This document shows positions 1 to 8,499 of a stretch of 36,006 nucleotides of DNA, in pieces. This DNA is from Lachnospiraceae bacterium (GTDB lineage: Bacteria; Bacillota; Clostridia; Lachnospirales; Lachnospiraceae): NCBI GenBank assembly GCA_024687205.1, contig JAILES010000043.1, positions 1 through 36,006 on the forward strand, written 5' to 3'. Position numbers and translations under genes: made by a program. The notes below the pieces were generated by a model. It saw nothing but the letters and a program-made list of their open reading frames with translations. It was not told where the DNA came from and did no database searches. Position 1 is the stretch's first letter. The number at the start of each line of letters is the position of its first letter.

Positions 1-158
1 AAGACAATGGCGATACGGGAACAGATCAACAGCATTTGACGTTAAAAACAAAGGGATGTAAGATGGAAGGCGAATCAGGTCAGAAACATCCGGCCAAGAG
101 CCAATCTCATTTCCATCAACTGTCGATACCTTTACGCCATCTCATATACTGCGGTCTT

Positions 159-187
159 TTGACTATAAGGGGAAAAAGTGGCATAAT
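159..187 (+). promoter_or_regulatory. Sigma-A promoter for the QueC-like/PHP operon
   Basis: A TTGACT -35 box (159-164) is followed by a 17-bp spacer and a CATAAT -10 box (182-187). TG at 179-180 gives an extended -10. Transcription would start near 194, leaving about 25 nt of leader before the ATG at 220. A second, weaker candidate with TTGACG (36-41), a 17-bp spacer and TAAGAT (59-64) lies further upstream. Nothing else is recognisable in bases 1-158. Confidence 0.65.
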
Positions 188-219
188 ACTAACGGCTATT
201 GCCGGAACGGAGGATGGAT

Positions 220-960
220 ATGTCAGGACGTGTGGTTGAGATACTATGGACAGGCGGCTTTGATTCGACTTTTCGCGTAACACAGCTCTCAAGATGTGAC
301 GTGGATATACAGCCTTATTATATGTGCGATAACAGGAATTCGGAAAGCCGGGAGCTGGAGGCCATAGAGAAGATATCCGAAAGACTGAGACAGTATGAGC
401 AGACAAAGGCCAGGATACTGCCGTTAATAAAGATAGATATAGCCGACAGGATCGAGAACGAGGAGATCACTGCAGCTTATAAGAGAATAACGGAGAAAAG
501 ACATCTGGGTACACAGTACGACTGGCTGGGACGTTTTGCTGAAAAGCATCCCGGGATCGAAGTGGGTGTTCACGACCAGGCGATAGAACTGATCAGGGAA
601 TACGGAGACATAATAAAGGTCGAGGATGAAGTCATCGGAACCTACTGCATGGTAGACCGGGAGAAGACGGATAAGGATATATGTCTTCTTTTTCAGAACA
701 TGCATATACCGCTGACAGGCTATACCAAGCTGAAAATGAAGGAAGAGTATTTAAAGAACGGTTATGAGGATGTGATGAAAATGACCTGGTTCTGCTACAA
801 TCCCATACGCAATAAGCCCTGCGGCTTCTGTACGCCCTGCAGGGTCACAAGGGAAGAAGGCATGACGGAATGGTTCGGGATCGAGGCTAAGATACGTTAT
901 ATGCTGGCACCGAAGCTGGTAAAGTCGTCTCTCGGAAGAAGGATACTCTGGTACATTTAG
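220..960 (+). CDS. QueC-like PP-loop ATPase (7-cyano-7-deazaguanine synthase superfamily)
   Basis: The protein is 246 aa. The ATG at 220 is chosen because GGAGG at 209-213 sits six bases before it; the in-frame TTG at 199 and ATG at 214 lie before or on top of that site. Residues 11-17 read TGGFDST, the SGGxDS-type PP-loop used to adenylate a carboxylate. Near the C-terminus Cys192, Cys201, Cys204 and Cys207 form the zinc cluster pattern C-x8-CGxCxxC followed by Arg, as in QueC. The length also fits QueC (about 220-240 aa). No queD, queE or queF lies nearby, and the sequence between the motifs is divergent, so true preQ0 synthesis is not assured. QueC-like proteins also occur in defence systems (QatC, Cap9 of type IV CBASS). 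It forms an operon with the PHP gene 10 bp downstream. The family call is firm; the substrate is unknown. Confidence 0.75.
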   Translation: MSGRVVEILWTGGFDSTFRVTQLSRCDVDIQPYYMCDNRNSESRELEAIEKISERLRQYEQTKARILPLIKIDIADRIENEEITAAYKRITEKRHLGTQYDWLGRFAEKHPGIEVGVHDQAIELIREYGDIIKVEDEVIGTYCMVDREKTDKDICLLFQNMHIPLTGYTKLKMKEEYLKNGYEDVMKMTWFCYNPIRNKPCGFCTPCRVTREEGMTEWFGIEAKIRYMLAPKLVKSSLGRRILWYI

Positions 961-970
961 GGGGAAAGAA

Positions 971-1726
971 ATGGCTTATATATTCGAAACACATCTGCAT
1001 ACCTGTCAGGCAAGTGCCTGCGGCGTGGCCCGCGGCAGGGATTATATCGATTATATGACTAAGGAAGGCTTTGACGGCTTCATCGTTACGGATCATTTCT
1101 TTAACGGAAATTCCGCGGTACCTGGAGACCTGCCCTGGGAACAGAGAGTGGATATGTACATGAGCGGTTACGAAGAGGCCCTCACGGAAGCGAAAGGCCA
1201 TGATATCACCGTGCTTTTCGGGATAGAATACAATTTCCAGGGTGATGAGTACCTGATCTACGGGCCCGGCAGGGAGTGGCTTTTGGATAACCCGGATATC
1301 CTTGAGCAGGACAGACAGGAAGTATACAGACGCGTGCATGAAGGCGGCGGCATCATGGTCCAGGCCCATCCCTACAGGGAGAGAGGTTATCTTTCCGCCA
1401 TACACTTAACGCCGTCGATCTGCGACGGCATAGAGGTATATAATGCGGCCAACAAGCCCAATATGAACGCCCTGGCTTATGAATATGCAAAGGAGCTCAA
1501 ACTGCCGATGACGGCAGGTTCGGATATCCACTATATGTATGACGGTGATAAGGGAGCGATGCTGCTGGAGGAAAGACCGGAAACTACGAAGGATTATGCC
1601 GATATGCTGCTTGCCGGAAAGGCAAAGTGTGTGGTGGTGAGGCAGTGCGTGCCGATAGAGCTGGAAGAGATTGAAGAACAGATCAGGATCGAGCACGGGC
1701 CGGAGTTGCCGGTGATAAAACATTAG
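971..1726 (+). CDS. PHP-domain metal-dependent phosphoesterase
   Basis: A 251-aa protein of the polymerase-and-histidinol-phosphatase (PHP) superfamily. The metal-binding set is complete: His8-x-His10 (HLHT), Asp41-His42 (TDH), Glu86, His133 (QAHPY) and the Asp185-x-His187 pair (GSDIH). These normally hold a trinuclear metal centre that hydrolyses phosphoesters, for example histidinol phosphate, nucleotides or short oligonucleotides. The start is supported by GGGGGAAAG just upstream. It lies 10 bp after the QueC-like gene with no promoter between, so both are probably co-transcribed. No his genes are nearby, which argues against histidinol phosphatase as its main role. The substrate cannot be told from the sequence. 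Confidence 0.8.
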   Translation: MAYIFETHLHTCQASACGVARGRDYIDYMTKEGFDGFIVTDHFFNGNSAVPGDLPWEQRVDMYMSGYEEALTEAKGHDITVLFGIEYNFQGDEYLIYGPGREWLLDNPDILEQDRQEVYRRVHEGGGIMVQAHPYRERGYLSAIHLTPSICDGIEVYNAANKPNMNALAYEYAKELKLPMTAGSDIHYMYDGDKGAMLLEERPETTKDYADMLLAGKAKCVVVRQCVPIELEEIEEQIRIEHGPELPVIKH

Positions 1727-1739
1727 GGAAGCCTTAGGG

Positions 1740-1768
1740 TGTACAAAATAAGAGGATAGTGGTATAAT
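1740..1768 (+). promoter_or_regulatory. Promoter for the diguanylate cyclase-hflKC operon
   Basis: TGTACA at 1740-1745, a 17-bp spacer and a perfect TATAAT at 1763-1768. The -10 is extended by TGG at 1760-1762. The leader would be about 35 nt. Confidence 0.65.
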
Positions 1769-1808
1769 GTCGTAGAATGTGGGCTGATTTTGGGAACGGT
1801 AGTATAAA

Positions 1809-3479
1809 ATGACGATCGAAAGTCTGACTGAAGAAGCAAACAGAATATATACATTTACGAATACGGTGGTTATAGCCATCCTTGTTTTTGCGTTTGCTTT
1901 AATGTTTACGACGGATACCGACAGGGCCTACGGCAACGGTGCGACGGATCTGAGCCTTAACTGGACCGATGATAGGGGAAATCCTGCGGAACTGGATAAG
2001 ATAGGCAGCGGGATCAGTTCCTATGTTCAGGAAATACCGGCTGCTCTGCTGGACGGACGTGAACTCTGTTTCAGATCAAAGAACGTAAATATCTACGTAT
2101 ATCAGGACGGAAAAAAAGTATACAGCTATGAACCCAGGGTATTCAGACTCTTCGGCAAGAGCTATGGTCTGATGTATCACTGTGTCAATCTGGAAGCGGC
2201 AGAGAATAATTCCGTCATAATGATAGAGACCGAAAACGTATATAATGACAGCAAAGCATATCTTGCTTATGTGAGACTGCAGGAATCCGACAGATTCATC
2301 TTTGAGATGCTGCAGAATGATATGCCCCGTTTCCTTATAAGTCTTCTGCTCCTGCTGGTGGGTATAGTTCTTACCATCAGTTCCATTGCAGTAAGAAAGA
2401 GGCCTTCAAGCAGGCTGGAACTGCTGGCCATGGGTGTGTTCACTCTGACGGTCTCGTCCTGGACCATTACGGAAACACTTATACTCCAGCTGCTTACACG
2501 CAATCCCGCGGCCGTGCATTTCATAGGATATATCTGTACCATGATAATGCCGCTGCCGGCACTTGCCTTTGTGAGCTGTATCACCAAGAGACTGGAGCAG
2601 ATGCCCGTAAAGATCATCGTAGCGGCGAGCCTTGTGAATACCCTTATCAATATGATATCCACTTCCATAGGCTTTAAGGATTATCATGAACTGCTGATCC
2701 TCACTCATATACTCATACTTATCTCACTTGCGGTAAGTATAGTCTATATCGTTGACAGTATCATACAGAGGCAGATGTATGAGAAAGCCTCGGTCACGAT
2801 GGCTATTGCCTGCTTCTTTATGTTCGGAGGTGCGCTTGCGGATATACTGCGTTACAGGATAGGCGGAAATTCCACGGATATAGCACTGTGGACCAGATAC
2901 GGCCTGATGGCGTTCATGCTGGTGATGGGCGGATATGAGATCTACAGCATCATGCAGTATGCCCATTTTGAAGATGAGGCAGAAGCGATGACCAGACTGG
3001 CACATACGGACAGCATGACACAGATGAAGAACAGGACTGCTTACGGGGAGAAGACCGCAGCTTTGAAGAGTGCAGATACCGGAAGCGGCTGCTTCGTGCT
3101 GCTTGATATCAATAATCTGAAGACCGTGAACGACGTATACGGACATGAAGAGGGAGACAAGCATATCAAGAAGGGCGCGGAGTGCATCAGAAGAAGTTTC
3201 GGCATGTTCGGAGAATGCTACCGTATAGGCGGTGATGAGTTCTTTGTTGTCGTGGAAGAACCTGCATCCGAAGAGAAATGCAGAAGAGCAGGTGAACGTC
3301 TCATGGAGCTCGTAAGTGATTATAACAGGATAGACAAACATCCCGTTCCGTTGGATATAGCCTTCGGAAGTGCCCGTTATGACTGTGCGCAGGGCAATGT
3401 ACGTGAGGCTTATCATCAGGCTGATGAAAAAATGTATGAACTTAAGAAAGCAATGAAGGAGGCAGTAAGGCATGGGTGA
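1809..3479 (+). CDS. Membrane-bound diguanylate cyclase (GGDEF)
   Basis: The 556-aa protein has a signal-anchor helix (about 18-36), an extracytoplasmic region (about 40-170), then roughly seven hydrophobic segments (about 172-385) and a C-terminal GGDEF domain (about 395-550). The layout resembles 7TM-type sensor cyclases. The catalytic signature is intact: GGDEF at 474-478, the metal-binding Asp433 in LLDINNLK, and NDVYGHEEGD. It should make c-di-GMP from two GTP. The RxxD inhibitory site expected five residues before GGDEF is absent (GMFG there), so product inhibition by that route is unlikely. The ribosome binding site is weak (GGGAACGG). Its last codons overlap the start of hflK by 8 nt, implying translational coupling. 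Confidence 0.85.
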   Translation: MTIESLTEEANRIYTFTNTVVIAILVFAFALMFTTDTDRAYGNGATDLSLNWTDDRGNPAELDKIGSGISSYVQEIPAALLDGRELCFRSKNVNIYVYQDGKKVYSYEPRVFRLFGKSYGLMYHCVNLEAAENNSVIMIETENVYNDSKAYLAYVRLQESDRFIFEMLQNDMPRFLISLLLLLVGIVLTISSIAVRKRPSSRLELLAMGVFTLTVSSWTITETLILQLLTRNPAAVHFIGYICTMIMPLPALAFVSCITKRLEQMPVKIIVAASLVNTLINMISTSIGFKDYHELLILTHILILISLAVSIVYIVDSIIQRQMYEKASVTMAIACFFMFGGALADILRYRIGGNSTDIALWTRYGLMAFMLVMGGYEIYSIMQYAHFEDEAEAMTRLAHTDSMTQMKNRTAYGEKTAALKSADTGSGCFVLLDINNLKTVNDVYGHEEGDKHIKKGAECIRRSFGMFGECYRIGGDEFFVVVEEPASEEKCRRAGERLMELVSDYNRIDKHPVPLDIAFGSARYDCAQGNVREAYHQADEKMYELKKAMKEAVRHG

Positions 3480-4497
3480 CATTCCTAAGATGAAGGATGC
3501 CGACGAAAAACAGAGAGAAACGATAAGCAGGATCGTGTCCGCTGTGGTGATAGCCATGGTGGTCCTTTTTCTTGTTGGCAACAGTGTTTACAACGTGAGT
3601 GAACAGCAGCAGGCAGTGGTAACGCAGTTCGGAAGGGTGATAGATATCAAGACCGCCGGGCTGTATTTCAAGATACCTTTTATACAGGAAGTGGACAAGG
3701 TGGATACCACTACCCACGGCATACCTATCGGTTATACCACTTCCACGGGTACTGAGTCAGACGGGGAGCATGATGCAGAAGCATATTATAACGAAAGTGA
3801 ATCATTGATGATCACTTCGGATTTCAACTTCGTTAATATAGATTTTTATCTGGAATACAGAGTGAGCAGTCCTGAGAAATATCTCTACGAGGCCGAGAAT
3901 CCCGAACTGATCCTGAGAAACCTGGCCCAGGCTGCAATACGCCAGACAGTCGTCAATTACAGCGTTGATGAGGTAATGACAACGGGTAAGGGACAGATAC
4001 AGGCAGAGGTAAGGGATAAACTGGTGGCTTCTCTTAATGACGTGCCCATAGGCATAGAGGTCGTGAACCTGACGGTACAGGACGTGGAACCGCCCACGGA
4101 TGCTGTCATAGCTGCTTTCAAGGATGTGGAGAATGCAAAGCAGGGAGCTGATACGGCGATAAACGGAGCCAAGCAGTACCAGTCCGAGCAGCTGCCCGCT
4201 GCCGAAGCCGAAGCGGATAAGATAATGCAGGAGGCTGAAGCTTACAAGGAATCACGTATAGCCGAGGCCGAAGGACAGGTCGCAAGATTCAACGAGATGT
4301 ATGAGCAGTATAAGCTCTATCCGCTGATAACCAAGCAGCGCATGTTTTACGAGGCAATGGAGGAAGTGCTGCCGGGACTTAAGATAATAATCGATGACGG
4401 CAATACCCAGACCATGCTCCCGCTGGAAAGTTTCAGCGGTGTGAGTGACGGCGGAAACACAGAAATAAAAGAAGAAACAGCAGGGGAGGAGGAATGA
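3472..4497 (+). CDS. hflK: HflK-like SPFH/prohibitin membrane protein
   Basis: A 341-aa protein with a short cytoplasmic N-terminus, one membrane helix (about 22-40), then the SPFH/Band-7 domain starting at the typical SEQQQAVVTQFGR motif (about 43-55) and GLYFKIPFIQEV. A long charged helical region rich in AEAEADK and EAEG repeats (about 235-290) would form the coiled coil that builds HflKC cages. In proteobacteria HflK and HflC assemble around the FtsH protease and limit its activity. No ftsH gene lies in the window. An insert of about 20 acidic residues (about 85-105) separates the first SPFH strands. The gene overlaps the diguanylate cyclase by 8 nt and abuts hflC, so all three probably belong to one operon. 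Confidence 0.85.
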   Translation: MGDIPKMKDADEKQRETISRIVSAVVIAMVVLFLVGNSVYNVSEQQQAVVTQFGRVIDIKTAGLYFKIPFIQEVDKVDTTTHGIPIGYTTSTGTESDGEHDAEAYYNESESLMITSDFNFVNIDFYLEYRVSSPEKYLYEAENPELILRNLAQAAIRQTVVNYSVDEVMTTGKGQIQAEVRDKLVASLNDVPIGIEVVNLTVQDVEPPTDAVIAAFKDVENAKQGADTAINGAKQYQSEQLPAAEAEADKIMQEAEAYKESRIAEAEGQVARFNEMYEQYKLYPLITKQRMFYEAMEEVLPGLKIIIDDGNTQTMLPLESFSGVSDGGNTEIKEETAGEEE

Positions 4498-4499
4498 TC

Positions 4500-5378
4500 A
4501 TGAAGATTAAAGCATCTACTGTATTAGTGGTCATAGCGATCGCAGCCCTTGTGATAATCCTTGCAGGTTCCATGTATTCGCTGAAGGAAGACGAGTATGC
4601 GGTGGTTACGCGTTTTAATAAGATAATCAGCAGTACATCGGAGCCCGGGCTGTATTTCAAGGCGCCCTTTATAGATACGGTGCGCCGCATTCCCAGCAAG
4701 ATACAGGTTTATGATATCAATCCCTCGGATGTCATCACCTCGGATAAGAAGTCGATGATAGCCGACGATTATATCTTATGGCAGGTTACCGATCCGGTGG
4801 CTTTTACCAAGACCCTGAACGCTTCCATAACGGGAGGACGTGACAGAGTCGGTGTATCGGTCTATAACGCAACGAAGAACATCATCTCTTCCATGTCCCA
4901 GGACGAAGTGATAGAGGCAAGAGGCACCACGCTGACCAAGACGATCACTTCGGAATCGGCACCCGATGTTGCCGGCTACGGTATCACGATACTCCGTGCC
5001 GAGATAAAAGCCCTGGAGCTTCCCGACGACAACAAGCAGGCCGTATACGATCGTATGATCTCGGAGAGAAAGAACATCGCTGCCGCTTACAGGGCAACGG
5101 GTGAATCGGATGCGCAGAAGATAAGGAACGATACCAACAGGCAGGTCTCCATAAAGAAGGCCAATGCCATGAAGGATGCCGAGAAGATAAAGGCCGAGGG
5201 TGAGGCCGGATACATGAAGACCCTGTCAGAAGCCTACAATACCGAGGAAAAGGCTGAGTTCTACGACTTTATCAGAGGGATAGATGCGCTGAAGAATTCA
5301 CTTTCGGGAAACAAAAATAATACGGTGATCCTTGATAAAGATTCCGAGCTGGTACGTATATTATATGGGATGTATTAA
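4500..5378 (+). CDS. hflC: HflC-like SPFH/prohibitin membrane protein
   Basis: The SPFH partner of HflK, 292 aa from the ATG at 4500. GGAGGAGG at 4485-4492 is well spaced for this start; the in-frame ATG at 4494, which overlaps the hflK stop, is too close to it. One N-terminal membrane helix (about 5-25) is followed by the SPFH domain, with DEYAVVTRFNK and PGLYFKAPFIDTV, and by a Lys/Glu/Ala-rich helix (KKANAMKDAEKIKAEGEAG). The C-terminal DFIRGIDAL-like stretch and the hydrophobic tail match HflC. The two proteins are expected to form a membrane microdomain cage. Confidence 0.85.
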   Translation: MKIKASTVLVVIAIAALVIILAGSMYSLKEDEYAVVTRFNKIISSTSEPGLYFKAPFIDTVRRIPSKIQVYDINPSDVITSDKKSMIADDYILWQVTDPVAFTKTLNASITGGRDRVGVSVYNATKNIISSMSQDEVIEARGTTLTKTITSESAPDVAGYGITILRAEIKALELPDDNKQAVYDRMISERKNIAAAYRATGESDAQKIRNDTNRQVSIKKANAMKDAEKIKAEGEAGYMKTLSEAYNTEEKAEFYDFIRGIDALKNSLSGNKNNTVILDKDSELVRILYGMY

Positions 5379-5406
5379 GAGTTTGGTTTACCGTAATATT
5401 TAATCC

Positions 5407-5434
5407 TTGCAAAAGAATCTACTTATGTTATAAT
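5407..5434 (+). promoter_or_regulatory. Promoter for the DUF3048 lipoprotein gene
   Basis: TTGCAA (5407-5412), a 16-bp spacer and a perfect TATAAT (5429-5434). This places the in-frame ATG at 5435 at or before the transcript start, so translation must begin at 5474. Confidence 0.65.
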
Positions 5435-5473
5435 ATGCACGACATTGTTTTACTTAATTTGGGGAGGGAATTT

Positions 5474-6646
5474 ATGAAGAAAAGGTTTTTGGCAGCTGCA
5501 CTTGCTATGACTTTGCTGCTTGCAGGTTGCGGTGAGAAAGATAAAGAGGTAGTGAACGGAGAATCTATCGGTCTGGGAATCGGGGAGACTCAGGCAGCGA
5601 ATGTTACACCCGGAACAGAAACGCCTGCAACTGTTGATGATGGTGCAGAAGAGGAAGAGGAAGAAGTACTGCCTCCCGGAAAATACAGGAGTGAGCTGAC
5701 CAACGAGATCATAGATGATGATATCAAGAACCAGCGTCCCATCGCGGTAATGGTGGATAACGAGGTAACGGCTCTTGATCACTTCGGTGTTAATGAAGCC
5801 GATATCGTATACGAGATCATGAATTCTACCATGAATGACCGTGTAACCCGTCTTATGTGCATCGTGAAGGACTGGACCGAGATAAAGCAGTTCGGTAGTG
5901 TCAGAAGTACACGTCCCACCAACTTCATGCTGGCAGCAGAGTACAATGCGATCCTCTGCCATGACGGCGGTCCTTACTATATCAACAACTATATAGCCAA
6001 GGATTATACCAATAACTTAAGCGGCGGCTTCGCACGTTTCAGCAACGGCAAGGCTACCGAGTTCACCGAGTATATCACTTACGAAGGCTACACCAATCCC
6101 AATACCGGCAAGAGCTATGACGGTCTGGGCAAGCGTATCGACTCCGCAGGTTATACCAGGGAATACAATGAGTACTACCCCGGTGAGCACTTTGAGTTCA
6201 CTACCAGGGAACAGAATCTTTCCAGTGATTACGGTGTACTGGCAAAGAAGGCTGAGAAAGTAAAGCTTCCTTTCAAGCACAACGGTTCCGAGCTGCATTA
6301 CAATCCGGACACCAAGACTTACGAGTATTACGAATATAACAGGCCTCATGTTGATGCTCTGCACGGCAACGAGGTAACGAGCTTCAAGAATGTTATCATC
6401 CAGAAGTGCAGCTTCGCACAGCTGGATTCCAAGGGATATCTGGTATATAACGTGCTGGTGAGCACACCCTGGGATGGCTACTACCTGACTAACGGAGAGG
6501 CGGTGCCCATTTCCTGGACCAAGACCAAGGAAGACGGTCTTACGGATTACAGGAATGCTGCAGGCAATCCGCTGGTACTCAGCACAGGCAAGACCTATAT
6601 TACACTGGTACCGGACGACAGCTGGGACAAGCTGGTCATAGAATAA
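5474..6646 (+). CDS. YerB-like DUF3048 lipoprotein
   Basis: A 390-aa lipoprotein. The ATG at 5474 follows GGGGAGGG at 5461-5468 and begins a classic lipoprotein signal peptide (MKKRF, hydrophobic core, LLLAGC lipobox, with Cys as the lipidated residue). A low-complexity acidic linker (EEEEEEV) follows, then the DUF3048 body. The family hallmark is the stretch RPIAVMVDN, ADIVYEIM, TRLMCIV and the GSVRSTRPTNF motif. The C-terminal half, with ITLVPDDSW near its end, corresponds to the DUF3048 C-terminal domain. YerB of Bacillus is the named relative; its biochemical role is not established. The gene is monocistronic, with its own promoter and a terminator 30 bp downstream. Confidence 0.8.
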   Translation: MKKRFLAAALAMTLLLAGCGEKDKEVVNGESIGLGIGETQAANVTPGTETPATVDDGAEEEEEEVLPPGKYRSELTNEIIDDDIKNQRPIAVMVDNEVTALDHFGVNEADIVYEIMNSTMNDRVTRLMCIVKDWTEIKQFGSVRSTRPTNFMLAAEYNAILCHDGGPYYINNYIAKDYTNNLSGGFARFSNGKATEFTEYITYEGYTNPNTGKSYDGLGKRIDSAGYTREYNEYYPGEHFEFTTREQNLSSDYGVLAKKAEKVKLPFKHNGSELHYNPDTKTYEYYEYNRPHVDALHGNEVTSFKNVIIQKCSFAQLDSKGYLVYNVLVSTPWDGYYLTNGEAVPISWTKTKEDGLTDYRNAAGNPLVLSTGKTYITLVPDDSWDKLVIE

Positions 6647-6673
6647 AAAACACGATAACGGAATCTAAGGGGG

Positions 6674-6706
6674 AATCTTCGCTGCGTGTCGGCGGAGATT
6701 TCTTTG
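6674..6706 (+). terminator. Rho-independent terminator after the DUF3048 gene
   Basis: AATCTTCGC (6674-6682) pairs with GCGGAGATT (6692-6700) through nine base pairs with one T-G wobble and a 9-nt loop. The stem runs directly into TTTCTTT. Confidence 0.65.
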
Positions 6707-6708
6707 CT

Positions 6709-6728
6709 GTAACGGGTTTTCCCGTTAC
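6709..6728. promoter_or_regulatory. Perfect hairpin GTAACGGG-TTTT-CCCGTTAC
   Basis: An 8-bp perfect stem with a TTTT loop, three bases after the terminator U tract. It has no following U run. A weak promoter could embrace it: TTGCTG at 6705-6710 and TACACT at 6727-6732 with a 16-bp spacer, which would make the palindrome a possible operator for the antiporter gene. That is inference. Confidence 0.4.
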
Positions 6729-6796
6729 ACTAAAGAATAAAGGGATGCGCACTCGCGCGAAAGGAAACAGCTGCTACTGAAAGGAAGGCGGAGAAA

Positions 6797-7978
6797 ATGG
6801 AAACCTACAGAATACTGAGAGATCTTGCGCTGATAATACTTACTGCGAAGTTTATGGGACTCGTGGCAAAGAAATGTAAAGCTCCTATGGTAGTGGGAGA
6901 GATCATCGCCGGACTGATACTGGGCCCTGCCCTTTTAAAGCTGGTAGAGCCTTCCGACTTTATAAGCCAGATGGCTTCCATAGGTGTGGTCCTTATCATG
7001 TTCTCTGCGGGACTGGAGACCAATCTGAAGGAACTGAAAAAATCGGGGCTGATCGCCCTGCTGGTGGCCTGTATCGGCGTGTTTGTTCCGCTGGTCGGCG
7101 GAGCCGTGATGTATATGTGTTTCAACGGCTTTGCAGGCTGGGGAACCGAAGAATTCTTCAAGGCACTCTTTGTAGGAAGCATAATGACTGCCACCAGCGT
7201 AGGCATTACGGTGGAGACTCTGAGGGAGATGGGCTATCTCAGCGGACGTGTAGGCCAGACTATACTGAGCGCGGCTATCATTGACGACGTAATAGGCATA
7301 ATCGTTCTTACCTTTGTACTGGGACTCAAAGATCCCGCAAACGACAGCAGGGCAGTACTGATCAAAACCGTGGCTTTCCTGATACTCAGCGTGGTATGCG
7401 GCTACATCATATACAGGATAGCGAAATGGACGGATGCGAGATACCCGCATACAAGGCGTATCCCCATCATGGGTCTGGGGCTCTGCTTCATCCTTTCATA
7501 TATAGCTGAGAGATACTTCGGTATCGCCGATATCACAGGCGCATATATAGCGGGCATCATACTCTGCAATATACGAGATGCTTCATACATAGACAGAAAG
7601 ATAAGCATAAACAGCTATATGATCTTCGCACCGGTCTTCTTTGTGAGCATAGGTTTAAAGACCGACTTTACAAAGGTCGATACAGGCATGCTGATGTTTA
7701 GCATAGCCTTTGTGATCGTGGCCATGCTGACCAAAGTCATAGGCTGCGGATTGACCGGAAAGCTTTGTGGTTTCAAATGGATAGACAGTCTCAAAATAGG
7801 CGTGGGCATGATGACAAGAGGAGAAGTGGCGCTGATCATCACCAACAAAGGACTGAATCTCGGGATAATCGATCCTTCGTACTTTACGGCAGTCATTTTA
7901 CTGATTATAATATCAAGTATATCGGTACCTATTCTGCTTAAGCTTTTGTATTCCAAAGCACCGGATCCGGTTACGTGA
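6797..7978 (+). CDS. CPA2-family cation:proton antiporter (KefB/NapA/GerN type)
   Basis: A 393-aa polytopic protein with about 12-13 membrane helices and no cytosolic RCK/TrkA-N domain at the C-terminus, so it resembles GerN/NapA more than full-length KefB/KefC. Early on it has the CPA2 motif GEIIAGLILGP. The IIDDVIGIIVL segment (about 162-172) carries the paired aspartates that bind Na+ and H+ in electrogenic members. ADITGAYIAGIIL and MMTRGEVALIITNKGL are further family signatures. It probably exchanges Na+ or K+ for protons across the cytoplasmic membrane. The start follows GGAGAA. A small lipoprotein gene starts 27 bp after it, so the two may be co-transcribed. Confidence 0.85.
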   Translation: METYRILRDLALIILTAKFMGLVAKKCKAPMVVGEIIAGLILGPALLKLVEPSDFISQMASIGVVLIMFSAGLETNLKELKKSGLIALLVACIGVFVPLVGGAVMYMCFNGFAGWGTEEFFKALFVGSIMTATSVGITVETLREMGYLSGRVGQTILSAAIIDDVIGIIVLTFVLGLKDPANDSRAVLIKTVAFLILSVVCGYIIYRIAKWTDARYPHTRRIPIMGLGLCFILSYIAERYFGIADITGAYIAGIILCNIRDASYIDRKISINSYMIFAPVFFVSIGLKTDFTKVDTGMLMFSIAFVIVAMLTKVIGCGLTGKLCGFKWIDSLKIGVGMMTRGEVALIITNKGLNLGIIDPSYFTAVILLIIISSISVPILLKLLYSKAPDPVT

Positions 7979-8005
7979 CAGACACTGAAGATCGGGGGAA
8001 CGTTG

Positions 8006-8494
8006 ATGAAGAATAAGTTGAGAATATTCCTGGTATTAGCTGCACTCTGCGCTTTAGCTGCAGGCTGCGAGAAAAAAGATGTTGTTGATTTTACCGGAAA
8101 AGAAGGTATAGCGTCTCCCGTGAGACGTACCGAGGAAGACGGTTCGGAAGGCCTCTATGAGATAGATCAGAGCCTGCTTGAACAGAACTGCAGGATAGTC
8201 TTCGTGAATACCTGCGGAAAAGACATAGAAAAACTTAATGTGACTTTCTCTTCCGACCCCTCAAGTGTGATAGAGATACTTAACGGAAAAAAGCTTAAGG
8301 ACGGAAGTCTGGTGGAATACAGCAGTGACATGCTGGGAAAACTCAACGGCATGAACAACCTGAAGATATCCGTAAAAGCAGAAACCAAAAAAGAAGGCGA
8401 GCTGGATTTCGGTACCGCCGGCTTACTTGATCTTACCGATACCACACTGGTACTTGATAAAGATGAAGATAAATGGGTAATACATATGGATTAA
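8006..8494 (+). CDS. Small lipoprotein of unknown function
   Basis: A 162-aa protein. The ATG at 8006 lies seven bases after a GGGGG ribosome binding site; the in-frame TTG at 8003 is less likely. Residues 1-20 form a lipoprotein signal peptide (MKNKLR, hydrophobic stretch, ALAAGC lipobox). The mature part is a polar, beta-rich domain with VFVNTCGKDIEKLNVTF and LVLDKDEDKWVIHMD, which looks like an immunoglobulin-like or binding fold, but no family is recognised. It lies just downstream of the antiporter and ends 5 bp before the convergent histidine kinase gene. Confidence 0.65.
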   Translation: MKNKLRIFLVLAALCALAAGCEKKDVVDFTGKEGIASPVRRTEEDGSEGLYEIDQSLLEQNCRIVFVNTCGKDIEKLNVTFSSDPSSVIEILNGKKLKDGSLVEYSSDMLGKLNGMNNLKISVKAETKKEGELDFGTAGLLDLTDTTLVLDKDEDKWVIHMD

Positions 8495-8499
8495 GGATT

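Noticed and set aside
1..158. Possible end of an upstream gene or a riboswitch before 220
   Set aside because: No frame is open from the edge with coding character, and no known aptamer pattern is visible; only promoter-like boxes remain.
2724..3581. 285-codon minus-strand frame opposite the diguanylate cyclase
   Set aside because: Antisense shadow of the transmembrane and GGDEF coding sequence.
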